DNA of 64,000 nucleotides, taken from NCBI GenBank assembly GCA_963853835.1, contig OY970825.1:24552835-24616834 (forward strand). Direction: 5' to 3'. Both the position numbers and the translations under genes were made by a program. The notes under the pieces are model-generated. The model had not been told where the DNA came from and did not search any database. It saw only the letters and a program-made list of their open reading frames with translations. This document shows positions 25,501-35,960 of the stretch, piece after piece. How positions within the stretch are numbered: the stretch's first letter is position 1; every line of letters starts with the position of its first letter. The DNA is from Calendula officinalis. Lineage: Eukaryota > Streptophyta > Magnoliopsida > Asterales > Asteraceae.

Positions 25501-28143
25501 TGTATGTATGTATGTATGTATGTATGTATGTATGTATGTATGTATGTATGTATGTATGTATGTATGTATGTATGTATGTATGTATGTATGTATGTATGTA
25601 TGTATGTATGTATGTATGTATGTATGTATGTATGTATGTATGTATGTATGTATGTATGTATGTATGTATGTATGTATGTATGTATGTATGTATGTATGTA
25701 TGTATGTATGTATGTATGTATGTATGTATGTATGTATGTATGTATGTATGTATGTATGTATGTATGTATGTATGTATGTATGTATGTATGTATGTATGTA
25801 TGTATGTATGTATGTATGTATGTATGTATGTATGTATGTATGTATGTATGTATGTATGTATGTATGTATGTATGTATGTATGTATGTATGTATGTATGTA
25901 TGTATGTATGTATGTATGTATGTATGTATGTATGTATGTATGTATGTATGTATGTATGTATGTATGTATGTATGTATGTATGTATGTATGTATGTATGTA
26001 TGTATGTATGTATGTATGTATGTATGTATGTATGTATGTATGTATGTATGTATGTATGTATGTATGTATGTATGTATGTATGTATGTATGTATGTATGTA
26101 TGTATGTATGTATGTATGTATGTATGTATGTATGTATGTATGTATGTATGTATGTATGTATGTATGTATGTATGTATGTATGTATGTATGTATGTATGTA
26201 TGTATGTATGTATGTATGTATGTATGTATGTATGTATGTATGTATGTATGTATGTATGTATGTATGTATGTATGTATGTATGTATGTATGTATGTATGTA
26301 TGTATGTATGTATGTATGTATGTATGTATGTATGTATGTATGTATGTATGTATGTATGTATGTATGTATGTATGTATGTATGTATGTATGTATGTATGTA
26401 TGTATGTATGTATGTATGTATGTATGTATGTATGTATGTATGTATGTATGTATGTATGTATGTATGTATGTATGTATGTATGTATGTATGTATGTATGTA
26501 TGTATGTATGTATGTATGTATGTATGTATGTATGTATGTATGTATGTATGTATGTATGTATGTATGTATGTATGTATGTATGTATGTATGTATGTATGTA
26601 TGTATGTATGTATGTATGTATGTATGTATGTATGTATGTATGTATGTATGTATGTATGTATGTATGTATGTATGTATGTATGTATGTATGTATGTATGTA
26701 TGTATGTATGTATGTATGTATGTATGTATGTATGTATGTATGTATGTATGTATGTATGTATGTATGTATGTATGTATGTATGTATGTATGTATGTATGTA
26801 TGTATGTATGTATGTATGTATGTATGTATGTATGTATGTATGTATGTATGTATGTATGTATGTATGTATGTATGTATGTATGTATGTATGTATGTATGTA
26901 TGTATGTATGTATGTATGTATGTATGTATGTATGTATGTATGTATGTATGTATGTATGTATGTATGTATGTATGTATGTATGTATGTATGTATGTATGTA
27001 TGTATGTATGTATGTATGTATGTATGTATGTATGTATGTATGTATGTATGTATGTATGTATGTATGTATGTATGTATGTATGTATGTATGTATGTATGTA
27101 TGTATGTATGTATGTATGTATGTATGTATGTATGTATGTATGTATGTATGTATGTATGTATGTATGTATGTATGTATGTATGTATGTATGTGTATGTATG
27201 TATGTATGTATGTATGTATGTATGTATGTATGTATGTATGTATGTATGTATGTATGTATGTATGTATGTATGTATGTATGTATGTATGTATGTATGTATG
27301 TATGTATGTATGTATGTATGTATGTATGTATGTATGTATGTATGTATGTATGTATGTATGTATGTATGTATGTATGTATGTATGTATGTATGTATGTATG
27401 TATGTATGTATGTATGTATGTATGTATGTATGTATGTATGTATGTATGTATGTATGTATGTATGTATGTATGTATGTATGTATGTACGTACGTACGTACG
27501 TACGTACGTAGGTATGTAGGTACGTATGTACGTATGTATGTATGTATGTATGTATGTATGTATGTATGTATGTATGTATGTATGTATGTATGTATGTATG
27601 TATGTATGTATGTATGTATGTATGTATGTATGTATGTATGTATGTATGTATGTATGTATGTATGTACGTACGTACGTACGTACGTACGTATGTACGTACG
27701 TACGTACGTACGTACGTACGTATGTACGTACGTACGTACGTACGTACGTATCATGTATATATACATACAGACATAGATACGTAATTTAGTAACTATTTAT
27801 TGTTTTCTATTAGCTTACTCCTTTTTATGGGAAAACAATGAATATATCCATTGAAATTTGTTTCTTTCTATAATAGCAGCCAGCGCCAATTGCACCGCCG
27901 CCACCGCCACCACCACCACCACCACCTCCCCCACCACCACCACCACCACCTCTGCCGCCAGCTCAGCCTGCCTTCAACTGTTCTATTTGTATGGAACCAT
28001 TTACTGATGCAATGACGACAAAATGTGGTCACATTTTTTGTGGAGAATGCATTAAAACCGCATATGTTGCTCAACCCAAGTGTCCAACTTGTAGGAACAA
28101 GATCAAGTTCCGTGAACTCCACCGGGTCTACCTCCCTTTCTGA
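14608..28143 (+). CDS. RING E3 ligase, RNF4/SLX8-like STUbL candidate, copy 1
   Basis: Coding exons are 14608-15045, 15147-15195, 15694-15758 and 27877 (or 27880)-28143, with a 5'-UTR exon ending at 13447; about 272 residues. Exon 2 is very acidic with long Asp runs and ends in DDVIILSP (Val136-Leu139), a SUMO-interacting-motif pattern. The last exon has a long Pro run and a C3HC4 RING (CSIC, CGHIFCGEC, CPTC) with the C-terminal VYLPF tail seen in plant SLX8-like proteins. Such enzymes ubiquitinate SUMO-modified proteins in the nucleus; this function is inferred from architecture. The last acceptor is NAGNAG (TAGCAG), which may add or drop one Gln. Intron 4 is 12.1 kb, nearly all microsatellite, so efficient splicing is uncertain. 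Confidence 0.8.
15775..27751. repeat. giant (GTAT)n microsatellite, about 12 kb
   Basis: About 2,990 tandem GTAT units begin 16 nt after the exon-4 splice donor (15758/15759) and fill almost the whole intron. From 15775 to about 27484 I find only three interruptions: near 22,950 (GTACTGTATG), 25,471 (GTATATGTA) and 27,190 (GTATGTGTATG). No stop codon can arise in any of the six frames of a pure GTAT tract. The very long ORFs (MYVC repeats forward, HTYI reverse) are therefore artefacts of composition. The exact length depends on assembly of a repeat longer than many reads. Confidence 0.97.
27485..27751. repeat. variant GTAC blocks at the distal end of the array
   Basis: The downstream end alternates pure GTAT blocks with GTAC blocks (27485-27537 and 27664-27751). 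Variant units cluster only here. Edge-located variants are expected when expansion proceeds mainly within the pure interior or from the other end. GTAC blocks also introduce CpG sites (ACGT) that the rest of the array lacks. Confidence 0.9.
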
Positions 28144-29092
28144 TTAAATTTGAGGTGTGTATCTAAATTCTAATCCTTTTATTTACAATATTAAGCTTGA
28201 TATATGCCATTAAATTACACAATAATAGTTAAGAATGATAAAAAGATTCACCTTTGGTGATTAATTAGAACCTATAAGTTCCCTTTTAACGCTGCATTAG
28301 CTATTTTTTAATATTTTTTTTCGTTCTTGTTTTTTGGTAAATTGTGATTGATTTGAAGTATTTTTTGTGGGTCCCAAAGGAATGTTATACGAGTGAGAGG
28401 TGTTTGTGAGGTTAATGTTATAGCCAATATGGCTTTAAACATGGCTCTAAAGCATAATCTTTTGATCAGATTTGAAGTCACTAAAGATTGTTTTGTTCCA
28501 ATTTCCAAATGAAGATATACATTTAGCATAGTTGGAGAAACAACATTTTTAGAATTTTAATTGCTTACTGATACTTGATCACTCTTACTTGCAGGTGGTC
28601 ATGAATATAGGAAAGATCATGAGAATAAAGCATACCCTTTTTGCATTTTTACTTTTGTTTTGGATATGGGGAAATGAGGGTTAGGAATAAGGAAGAAAAC
28701 AGTTTGTTTCACCACCCGGGCTGCTTGGTCTCGTTGTGGTGTTAAAACATTTATATTTTAGTTTTTTCGGTTAATTTATGTGCAACATTAGAATCCTTTT
28801 TCTTACTTGTTTTGCGCATTGATATATTAAAGGTTGTTTTTGCAGCCGTTTTTCTTAAAGTTAAAACGATTTCTTGTTTTTGTATTATGCACTTGTAGAT
28901 GTGGCACTTTTATATAAGTTTGGGTCAGGTTAATTAGGGCCTTGTTAGGATCTTGGTTAGAAATTAGAGTTGTAGGTATATTCAGATAATAATAGGATTA
29001 TTATTTCATTCTATAGAATGGTATACATATACATGAAAACATGAAAAGGAAGAGGTTTATGAACTTGCCTTTATGGCAAATACTATGTCTTC
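28144..29092. other. 3' flank of RING copy 1 and of the GRP gene
   Basis: The first 735 bp match the reverse complement of 40,441-41,188, so the copy-1 3' UTR and flank belong to the inverted duplication. From about 28,880 the sequence is unique and leads into the 3' end of the convergent glycine-rich gene. I see no other gene. Confidence 0.6.
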
Positions 29093-30262
29093 TTAATTGC
29101 CTGGTTTACCTTTCTTCCCTCCATAGCCACCACCATTCCACCATGGCCACCCTCCCCAACCACCGTATCCTGGCCACCCTCCCCAACCACCATATCCTGG
29201 CCACCCTCCCCAACCACCAGACCCTGGCCACCCGCCACCATAACCTCCTCCTCCATATCCTTTATCTTTTCCATGTCCATCATCACCATAACCTCCTCCA
29301 CCATGATCTCCACCTCCATAACCGCCCTCCTCTCCACCATGATCTCCACCTCCATAACCGCCCTCATCTCCACCATGGTCTCCACCATGGTCTCCACCTC
29401 CATAACCACCCTCATCTCCACCATGGTCTCCACCTCCATAACCGCCCTCATCTCCACCATGATCTCCACCTCCATAACCACCCTCATCTCCACCATGGTC
29501 TCCACCTCCATGACCGCCCTCATCTCCACCATGATCTCCACCGTGGTCTCCACCGTGGTCTCCACCGTGGTCTCCACCGTGGTCTCCGCCATGATCGCCG
29601 CCCTCATCTCCACCATCATCTCCACCGTGGTCTCCTCCTTCGTCTCCACCATGGTCTCCACCTTCATCTCCACCATGATCTCCTCCTTCATCACCACCAT
29701 GGTCTCCACCGTGATCTCCACCATGGTCCCCACCGTGATCTCCCCCATGGTCTCCTCCCTCATCTCCACCATGGTCTCCACCTTCATCTCCACCATGATC
29801 TCCTCCTTCATCACCACCGTGATCTCCTCCCTCATCTCCACCATGGTCTCCACCGTGATCTCCACCATGGTCTCCACCATGGTCTCCTCCGTGATCTCCA
29901 CCATGGTCTCCGCCGCCTTCATGACCACCCTCTTCTCCACCTCCATGTCCACCACCATGTCCGCCACCATGTCCTCCACCTCCGCCTCCTCCTCCACCGC
30001 CGCCACCTCCTCCTCCACTTCCACCTCCGGAACCGCCACCATGTCCACTCCCGGATCCTCCGCCTTCAGAATCATCGTCTTCATGGTCGTCGTTTCTTAT
30101 CCCAACTCCTCCTTGGTCTTTAATCTCTACCCAATGTTTTTCATCATGGACATTTTTCTTTTCCACAAGCAGTCTTGCACCTTGTGTTATAGTTGTGGTA
30201 CTTCGGAACACAAATAAAAAGATTGCTAGCACTAGAAGAAAATGTTTAGAAACTGTCGCCAT
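29093..30262 (-). CDS. secreted Gly/Asp/His-rich repeat protein (GRP-like)
   Basis: An intronless ORF of 389 residues. Residues 1-29 form a signal peptide with a hydrophobic core (LLVLAIFLFVF), with likely cleavage near GARLL, so the protein should be secreted, probably to the cell wall. Residues 30-65 are mixed and charged. Then come long runs of GGDHGGDHGG and GGDEGG units (about 110-270), GGYGGGDHGGDEGG units and a Gly/Trp-rich end with GGWGGWPGYGG units. Gly-rich walls, chelation or dehydration tolerance are roles known for glycine-rich proteins. The many His-Asp pairs suggest metal binding, which is only inference. An overlapping plus-strand ORF is its shadow. The start is supported by the signal peptide and a TATA 45 bp upstream. 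Confidence 0.88.
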   Translation of the reverse strand: MATVSKHFLLVLAIFLFVFRSTTTITQGARLLVEKKNVHDEKHWVEIKDQGGVGIRNDDHEDDDSEGGGSGSGHGGGSGGGSGGGGGGGGGGGGGGGHGGGHGGGHGGGEEGGHEGGGDHGGDHGGDHGGDHGGDHGGDHGGDEGGDHGGDEGGDHGGDEGGDHGGDEGGDHGGDHGGDHGGDHGGDHGGDEGGDHGGDEGGDHGGDEGGDHGGDDGGDEGGDHGGDHGGDHGGDHGGDHGGDHGGDEGGHGGGDHGGDEGGYGGGDHGGDEGGYGGGDHGGDEGGYGGGDHGGDHGGDEGGYGGGDHGGEEGGYGGGDHGGGGYGDDGHGKDKGYGGGGYGGGWPGSGGWGGWPGYGGWGGWPGYGGWGGWPWWNGGGYGGKKGKPGN

Positions 30263-30306
30263 TTGTGTACGTTAATCTTGCATGATCTAAACTACGTAGG
30301 GACTCC

Positions 30307-30315
30307 ATATATATA
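30307..30315 (-). promoter_or_regulatory. TATA box of the glycine-rich gene
   Basis: TATATATAT-like motif on the minus strand, about 45 bp upstream of the ATG at 30262. The short leader fits a compact stress- or tissue-regulated GRP promoter. No other element is clear. Confidence 0.55.
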
Positions 30316-31037
30316 CTGCAAGATGGTTGAGCAAACCATCACTCAATCTACACTAATTAAATTTTCACATCAATTTCAAGGGTAACTTATTTACTTCTAT
30401 TGGAAATAATTCAAATATTTTAGTTTCACAACACGAATCTATTTAGTTCGATTTGAAGAAAAATAATATGTTTATGTTGTACAACCCTTTTATGTTCCGT
30501 ATACTCATTCTTAAACCTTTTTTATGTATAAAGATTTTACATACGAATGTGCTTATAACCAAATATAAGCAAGTGTAGTAATTTGTATCGCAGTTTTCAT
30601 GAATTAATAGTATTATCTAGGTACCAAGACCCTACATTTTTCTATCACAAATTAAAACTAAGGGTAGGCAGAAAAAACGGGTAACTGGAACTGTTGGTTA
30701 CGGATGGAACCGCCCTAAGTGGTTTGATTTCCGATTCCCAAAATTAAAGAATAGCTACCCACTAGGTAATCGCCGTTTACGAGAACCAGAACCATTATTT
30801 TATACATTTTTTGCAAGTATTCAGAAGTGAAACACTTCAAATTAAGCCGTTTTGCATACACATTCTTCTTAGAACACCTTGTTAATTTATTGATAGAAGA
30901 AAAAGTGATTTATACTTCACACAACTACATACAAGTCTAAAAATGTTTCATAATACCTACGAACACCCTATTTCTCCAAAAGTTGTCTATTTCCTAGATC
31001 CACCAATCGTTTGCGACGCAGAATATACTGCTGTAAC

Positions 31038-31195
31038 TAGGGGTGAGCATGGTTTAGAAACCATACTTAACCTAACCGAAACCGATAGTAACGAAACTGA
31101 TAATGATAAAATTTCAAAACCGAACCGATTACATGTTTTTGGGTTTGCTTTGGTTCGGTTTCAGTTTGATTTTTAAGCCCAAATGTTCACCCCTA
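31038..31195. mobile_element. short hAT-like MITE
   Basis: Inverted ends: TAGGGGTGAGCAT at the left and TGTTCACCCCTA at the right. The interior consists of AACCGA/CGGTTT motifs. A clear 8-bp target duplication is not visible. The terminal sequence matches a common plant hAT-type MITE class. Confidence 0.6.
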
Positions 31196-31839
31196 TCCGA
31201 GAACCGAACCCAACTGGACCAAAAGTGATATGACCGAAACCAAAAATCATGAAATTACAAAACTGAAAAGTAAAAACCAAACCGATTACATGTTTTCGGT
31301 TTTGGTTTGTTTTGATTCAGTTTTTTTCGGCACAAATGCTTACTCTAACTGGAACAAGTCCCTTCAGTATACTTACAAAAAGGTTAGATTAATCAAAAAT
31401 TGGTAAAACGTATTTCTAGACTGTATTTTCAACAAGACTTGGACTTTAGAAACAACTTGGTTTTTTAACTAAAATTAACTAAATGAGAAAAGGTTTCGTG
31501 AAGTAAAGAATTAAAATTAATTATTCTTAAATATATTCTAATTATAGAAGTAATTTTGATAATGTAGGATTCTACTTCTCGAATTTACAAAAAGTTTAGC
31601 ATGTTGATTATTTACTAGGTGAGAACGAAATTGGTTATGTGTGGATAAAAATTGCACTGTAAAAATTAATATACTTCTTAGAGATGTATATTATGATGCA
31701 TTTAATAAATAAGTTATTTCTATTTTAACAGAATATCGTAATTAATACATTTTCTAAAATGATAACTCTATTATATAAAGCATTTAACATTTTTACTCTA
31801 AACTTTTAAGAACATGATATTTCTCTAAATTAGTCTTCA

Positions 31840-32620
31840 AGGAGGTCCATTAAAATTTTAAAGTCTCAAAGAACAAATCCTAGTCATTGGATCAAAATGA
31901 TCAAGATCAAATCACATGTGTTTCAAACACATGTGTTTCAAGTCACGACCACCACCGCCGGTCACCACCACCGACCACTGTCGGCCGCCACCTCAGGCCG
32001 CCGTCCGTCGTCGGCGGCCGGCGGCGGCGGCGGTGGCTGACAGTGAAGGTGCTTGTGGTAATGGGGGTGCTGGTGGTATTGATGCATTGAAACACATGTG
32101 ATTCACTAAAACACATGTGTTCCAAAATACAAACGAGCATATTACTTCGAAGCACATGTGTTTCATGTCACGTAACACATGTGTTTCACTCAAAACATAA
32201 GTTTCTAAAACACAGGGGAGCATACGAACTACAAAGCACATTTGTTTCAAAAGGTGAAACACATGTGTTTCAAACACATGTGTTTCACGCCAGGAAACAC
32301 ATGTGTTTCACTAAAAACATGAGTTTTTAAAACACAGGAGAGCATACGAACTACGAAGAACATGTGTTTCAAAAGGTGAAACACATGTGTTTCAAACACA
32401 TTTGAAACACGTGTTTCAAGTCACGACCACCATCGCCGGCCTCCACCTCCGGCCGCCGTCTCCGGCCGCCGGAGGTGGGTGGGGTATTGATGTATTGAAT
32501 ACATGTGTGTTGTAGTGGTGGTGGTGGTTTGAATCTTAATCTTGACCTTTGACTTTTTCTTGATCCAAGAGCTATTAATTGTCCCTTGAGACTTGATAAA
32601 ATCCTTGGACTACTTTGAAC
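31840..32620. mobile_element. non-autonomous TIR element with CACATGTG array
   Basis: Long imperfect inverted ends of about 60 bp: the left contains AAAGTCTCAAAGAACAAAT and CATTGGATCAA, the right contains TTGATCCAAGAG and CCCTTGAGACTTGAT. The interior has two GC-rich CCGCCGG-type blocks and more than ten copies of the palindrome CACATGTG within AAACACATGTGTTT. A related element is at 61940-62400. The end structure resembles MULE-type MITEs; no target duplication was confirmed. Small ORFs inside are low-complexity and not genes. Confidence 0.65.
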
Positions 32621-32773
32621 AAACCACTACTAAATTATCTCATGTTTGGGGGAAAAAATTTGAAGGGAGTTTTAAGCTTATTAGCTTAATAAGGATTAAA
32701 AATTCACGCTTACTAAGCTAATAAGCTTAAAAGCCACTTAAATAAGCTTCGCCAAAATATGCCCTTACACATC

Positions 32774-33045
32774 TGAGAGATCTAATGTGATTGAAATCTA
32801 ACTAATTCATGGTGAATTGGTGAAGATTGAAGATTCAAGTATGTGAAAGTGTGTGTTCTTAAGTGTGTGTATTGAGAGAGAAAGAGATGGAGGGAATGCT
32901 TTCAAACAAGGTGTTTCAATTAAGTGAGGGAAAGCTTACATTTCAAGTCAATACAAAGGTATATATACCTCCTACCACTTAACACTACATCTTAGTTAAT
33001 TAACAAGATTAAAGGTCAAAACTAGTTACAAAAGTGGTCCTAACA
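32774..33045 (-). repeat. 3' LTR of the gag-only element
   Basis: 272 bp, paired with 39721-39991. A few differences are visible, for example GTGATTG against GTTATTG near the left end and one deleted T in ACTAGTTACA. Ends are TGAGAG and CTAACA as read on the plus strand. Confidence 0.93.
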
Positions 33046-35960
33046 ATCTCCCCCTTTTTGAGCTTTAATACGTCATCCCAGTCTTACGACTTCAGTTTCT
33101 TCTCATAGTCTGTCTTTGGAAAGAAAATGCAGAAATCTGGAAGTTTCAGATACTCAAAGAAAGTATGTTTTTCGTTGAATATGTTTGAGTGAGGAAATCC
33201 TATAACTAATTTACTAAAGTTTTGAAAATTCAGGAAATGGAATATCAGTTAGGTAAGGATTTGTATGGGATTTCAGATAATGGAGAGGTTGTTTTGGAAT
33301 TTTATGGTAGAGGATTTTATTGAGGATAGGATGATGATGTTTTTGAATGATTTGACAGTTAAAGTTTTGGATGTGTGTGTTTGTTTTGGAAAGAATGATT
33401 TGTACAGTTAAAGATTTTTGAATGGATGGGGTTGTTATGAAATTTGGAAAGAATGGTTGTTGAGGAATTTGGAAAGAATGATTTAAACGATTAGATTTCG
33501 AATTGAAATGGATGTGAATTTGTGGTTTGGATAGTATGATTTGTAAAGTTTAGTATTTGAAGTGTGAAAATTGAGAATTTGTGAGAAATTTCTATAGATG
33601 AATCGGTTTCTTTTTCTTCACAAACTTCGATATGTAAATCGACGACGAAATGTAGACCCATAGATAGAGTTGTTTGTAGCGTAAGTCTTTTCTTGAAGTT
33701 GTGGCTTTGTCGATTTGTGATCATTGATAATTGTTGTTAGGGTAAAATGTTGATGAAGTTTATGCTCCCCCTCAAACACAATTATTTCTTAACGAATCTT
33801 CGGTTTCTTGTTTACTCCCCCTTAACCGGTGCATATGTCTTTTTAATGCAGAGTAAACTGAGCTAATATATTCTCCTTCCTAAATGTTATGAGCATTTTT
33901 CTTTATAATAAGAACTTTTGTAATACTTTCTCCCCCTCATGATGAACAAGATTTATCTGAATCATCATGTAAAATTTGAAGTTCTTCGAGTTGGAATTAG
34001 AAAGATTCTTCAAAGCTCAAGGATAAAAATGTGTTGAATAATGATATATTCATATTTTGAATGTATCAATATATAACACAGTTTATCAGATAAACCAGAT
34101 CGTTGTTGAGTATAAAGAAGTATGATCAAATCTTTTATCGTTTAATCTCAATGACCGTTGTTGATGACATAAAAGAACAGTCATGTGTTTATCATCCGAT
34201 ATCCCGACTGTTGTTGATAACGTTGGAGAACAGTCATCAGATATGTACATGGAATCGAACAGGGTAAACCGGGATCACATAGATTACCCGTTAACACAAC
34301 AGTTACAAAAACTGTGTGACCTACGTTCAGTGTTGGCTTAGATGTTAGCATTGGTAGGATTTCCATTCAATCATTGTGAAATATCAACATATGTGATATC
34401 ACTATGAATGTTACGGCTTTATCACAAAGATAAGCTTAGTATTTTGCATGTGTACTAAAAGTGTTTATATCGGTTCTAGACTCAATTACTGGACAAACGA
34501 AGGTGAGGACTGGAGAGACTTGTCCTCTTGTTCAATATCAACAATCTCCAAGTGAGATGTCGATAGCATATGAGCTAGTCTCCGTGAAAATGAAACAAGT
34601 ACTTTTTAAGAAATACTTGAGTAGCTGGGGGGGGGGGGGTTGTGCATTGCATCACTGAGTCCATGATGTCTTCTTCAATATCAGAGAGCAACACATGCAA
34701 TCTGATAGAGACGTGGCAACCCGGCTTTTTATCGGTTTCGAAAGGGTTTTTTGTTTTTTTAACCCTGTCACACCCTCCTCACTCAAGCTTACTTTTTCAA
34801 TTTTCAATTACTCCCTCATTTCATTTTACCATGTGTTTAGCTGAATTACACCCCATACTACATTCCCCATCTCAAATATTATCTCAGCGCACCCCAATCA
34901 AGATCCCGTGATACTTGATTCTGCTCACCTAAACCTATGGACCCTCACAGTTTGTCCTATATTGTAGGTGGCTCCTGGGGAAGATCATGCCGGTTATAGC
35001 AGATCATAGGAGTAATTTGAGAGTGAACTACAATGCTCATGTGCAATTGATCAGCATTTATGATGATACGTTGTAAGAATGAATAACATGGATTTTTCAT
35101 CGGAAATGTATGTGTTTCCGGCATAAGTTGTTACCTTGAAGATAGAAAATTTTAGGCACAGCAACTTGAACAATTTAGGTAATACCGGTCTCACATAGAG
35201 TAACCGTTGACACACCGTATGAATCGATAGTCGTTTGCACAACCGTTGAATCAAATGTGTGACCTGCATTTAGAGTTGGCGCAATTTTAGCTCTAGCAGG
35301 ATTTCCACTCAATCCTCGTGAAACACCAGATTGTGATGCCACTATGAGTGTTCCGATGAATACACGGAGGTTCATTTTTAAAAGTGTATGTGTCCTAAAT
35401 TGGAAGTATTTGATGGTGAGATCTAGACACTTTGTGCATTGAATAAACACGTAACCCGGGGCAGGAGGTTAATGATTTCAATATCAACATACTCCGAATG
35501 AGCAGTCGATAGATTATGTGATACGTCCCCTGATGAATTGAAACAAATTCCTATTGAGAGGAATCTGAGTGGTTGGTGGTGGAGTGAAAATGCTTCACTG
35601 GGCCAGTTAAGTCTGGTGAAACATTCAACACATGAATGAACACATTTTAGTGAGGTTGCCCGGTTTATTGACAGTTTGGATGCACTCAAAGGTGTGTTTT
35701 CTTGATATTATCATGTTTTCACATCACCTTGCACTCACCTAAATCTATACCCTAGACTTATACCCTCACATTTACCAATTGGCTAAAAAGTATTTCCCTT
35801 GGAAGGTAAGGCCGGTTCTGGCAAACCATGGGAAGGTATTGTCTTTTGAAAAAATTATCATTAAAAAAAAATTCAATCGGGTATAAAAGTTTTGATATAA
35901 GAAAGTTTCTCCCCCTGGAAATACTAATTCTCCCCCTAGAATTAATATTTCTCCCCCTCG
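33046..35960 (-). other. multiple polypurine tracts upstream of the 3' LTR
   Basis: The complement of AGGGGGAGA-like tracts (CTCCCCCT on the plus strand) occurs about seven times: near 33,049, 33,762, 33,816, 33,931, 35,911, 35,932 and 35,952. Only the first abuts the LTR. Repeated polypurine tracts are a reported hallmark of Sirevirus elements, so this supports the lineage call in the absence of pol. Confidence 0.75.
34150..35860 (-). repeat. diverged internal tandem duplication in the element
   Basis: The segment at about 34,260-35,000 resembles that at about 35,180-35,830. Shared pieces include GTGTGACCT(A/G)C, AGCA(T/G)GATTTCCA-like runs, TTCAATATCAACA and TGCCGGTT / AGGCCGGTT near the ends. 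Similarity is moderate and patchy, so the duplication is older than the insertion or was inherited from the parent family. No coding role is seen. Confidence 0.55.

Larger units (their letters stand above)
11940..28878. repeat. left arm of large inverted duplication
   Basis: Matches the reverse complement of 40,441-58,460 through the flanks, promoter, exons, introns and 3' flank of a RING gene. Examples are 13,080-13,280 against 57,290-57,560 and 28,140-28,878 against 40,441-41,190. The arm is expanded by a 12-kb microsatellite. The outer end is blurred near 11,940-12,050, where similarity resumes at TTCCAGCTCAGATATTTATT. The inner end is near the GTTTCTTG / ATTTCTTG match at about 28,878. 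Confidence 0.85.
30263..31839. other. upstream region of GRP, repeat-rich
   Basis: AT-rich with diverged hAT-like pieces containing CGGTTCGG and AACCGAACC motifs (about 30,655-30,800 and 31,030-31,350). I see no gene. Confidence 0.5.

Noticed and set aside
15775..27751. Array read as a CRISPR or centromeric satellite
   Set aside because: The unit is 4 bp with no spacers, and it lies in an intron. Centromere satellites have much longer monomers.
15696..27776. Open frames of about 4,000 residues on both strands (MYVC and HTYI repeats)
   Set aside because: They come from the (GTAT)n array, which cannot contain a stop in any frame. They are intronic and repeat-derived, not genes.
29041..30217. 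Long plus-strand and alternate-frame minus ORFs over the glycine-rich gene (His/Leu-rich, Ser/Thr-rich, Met/Glu-rich)
   Set aside because: Shadows of the in-phase GGDHGG repeat. Only the minus frame starting at 30262 has a signal peptide and promoter.
31887..32330. Several small Cys/Phe/His-rich ORFs
   Set aside because: They arise from CACATGTGTTTC repeats and have no homology or codon signal.
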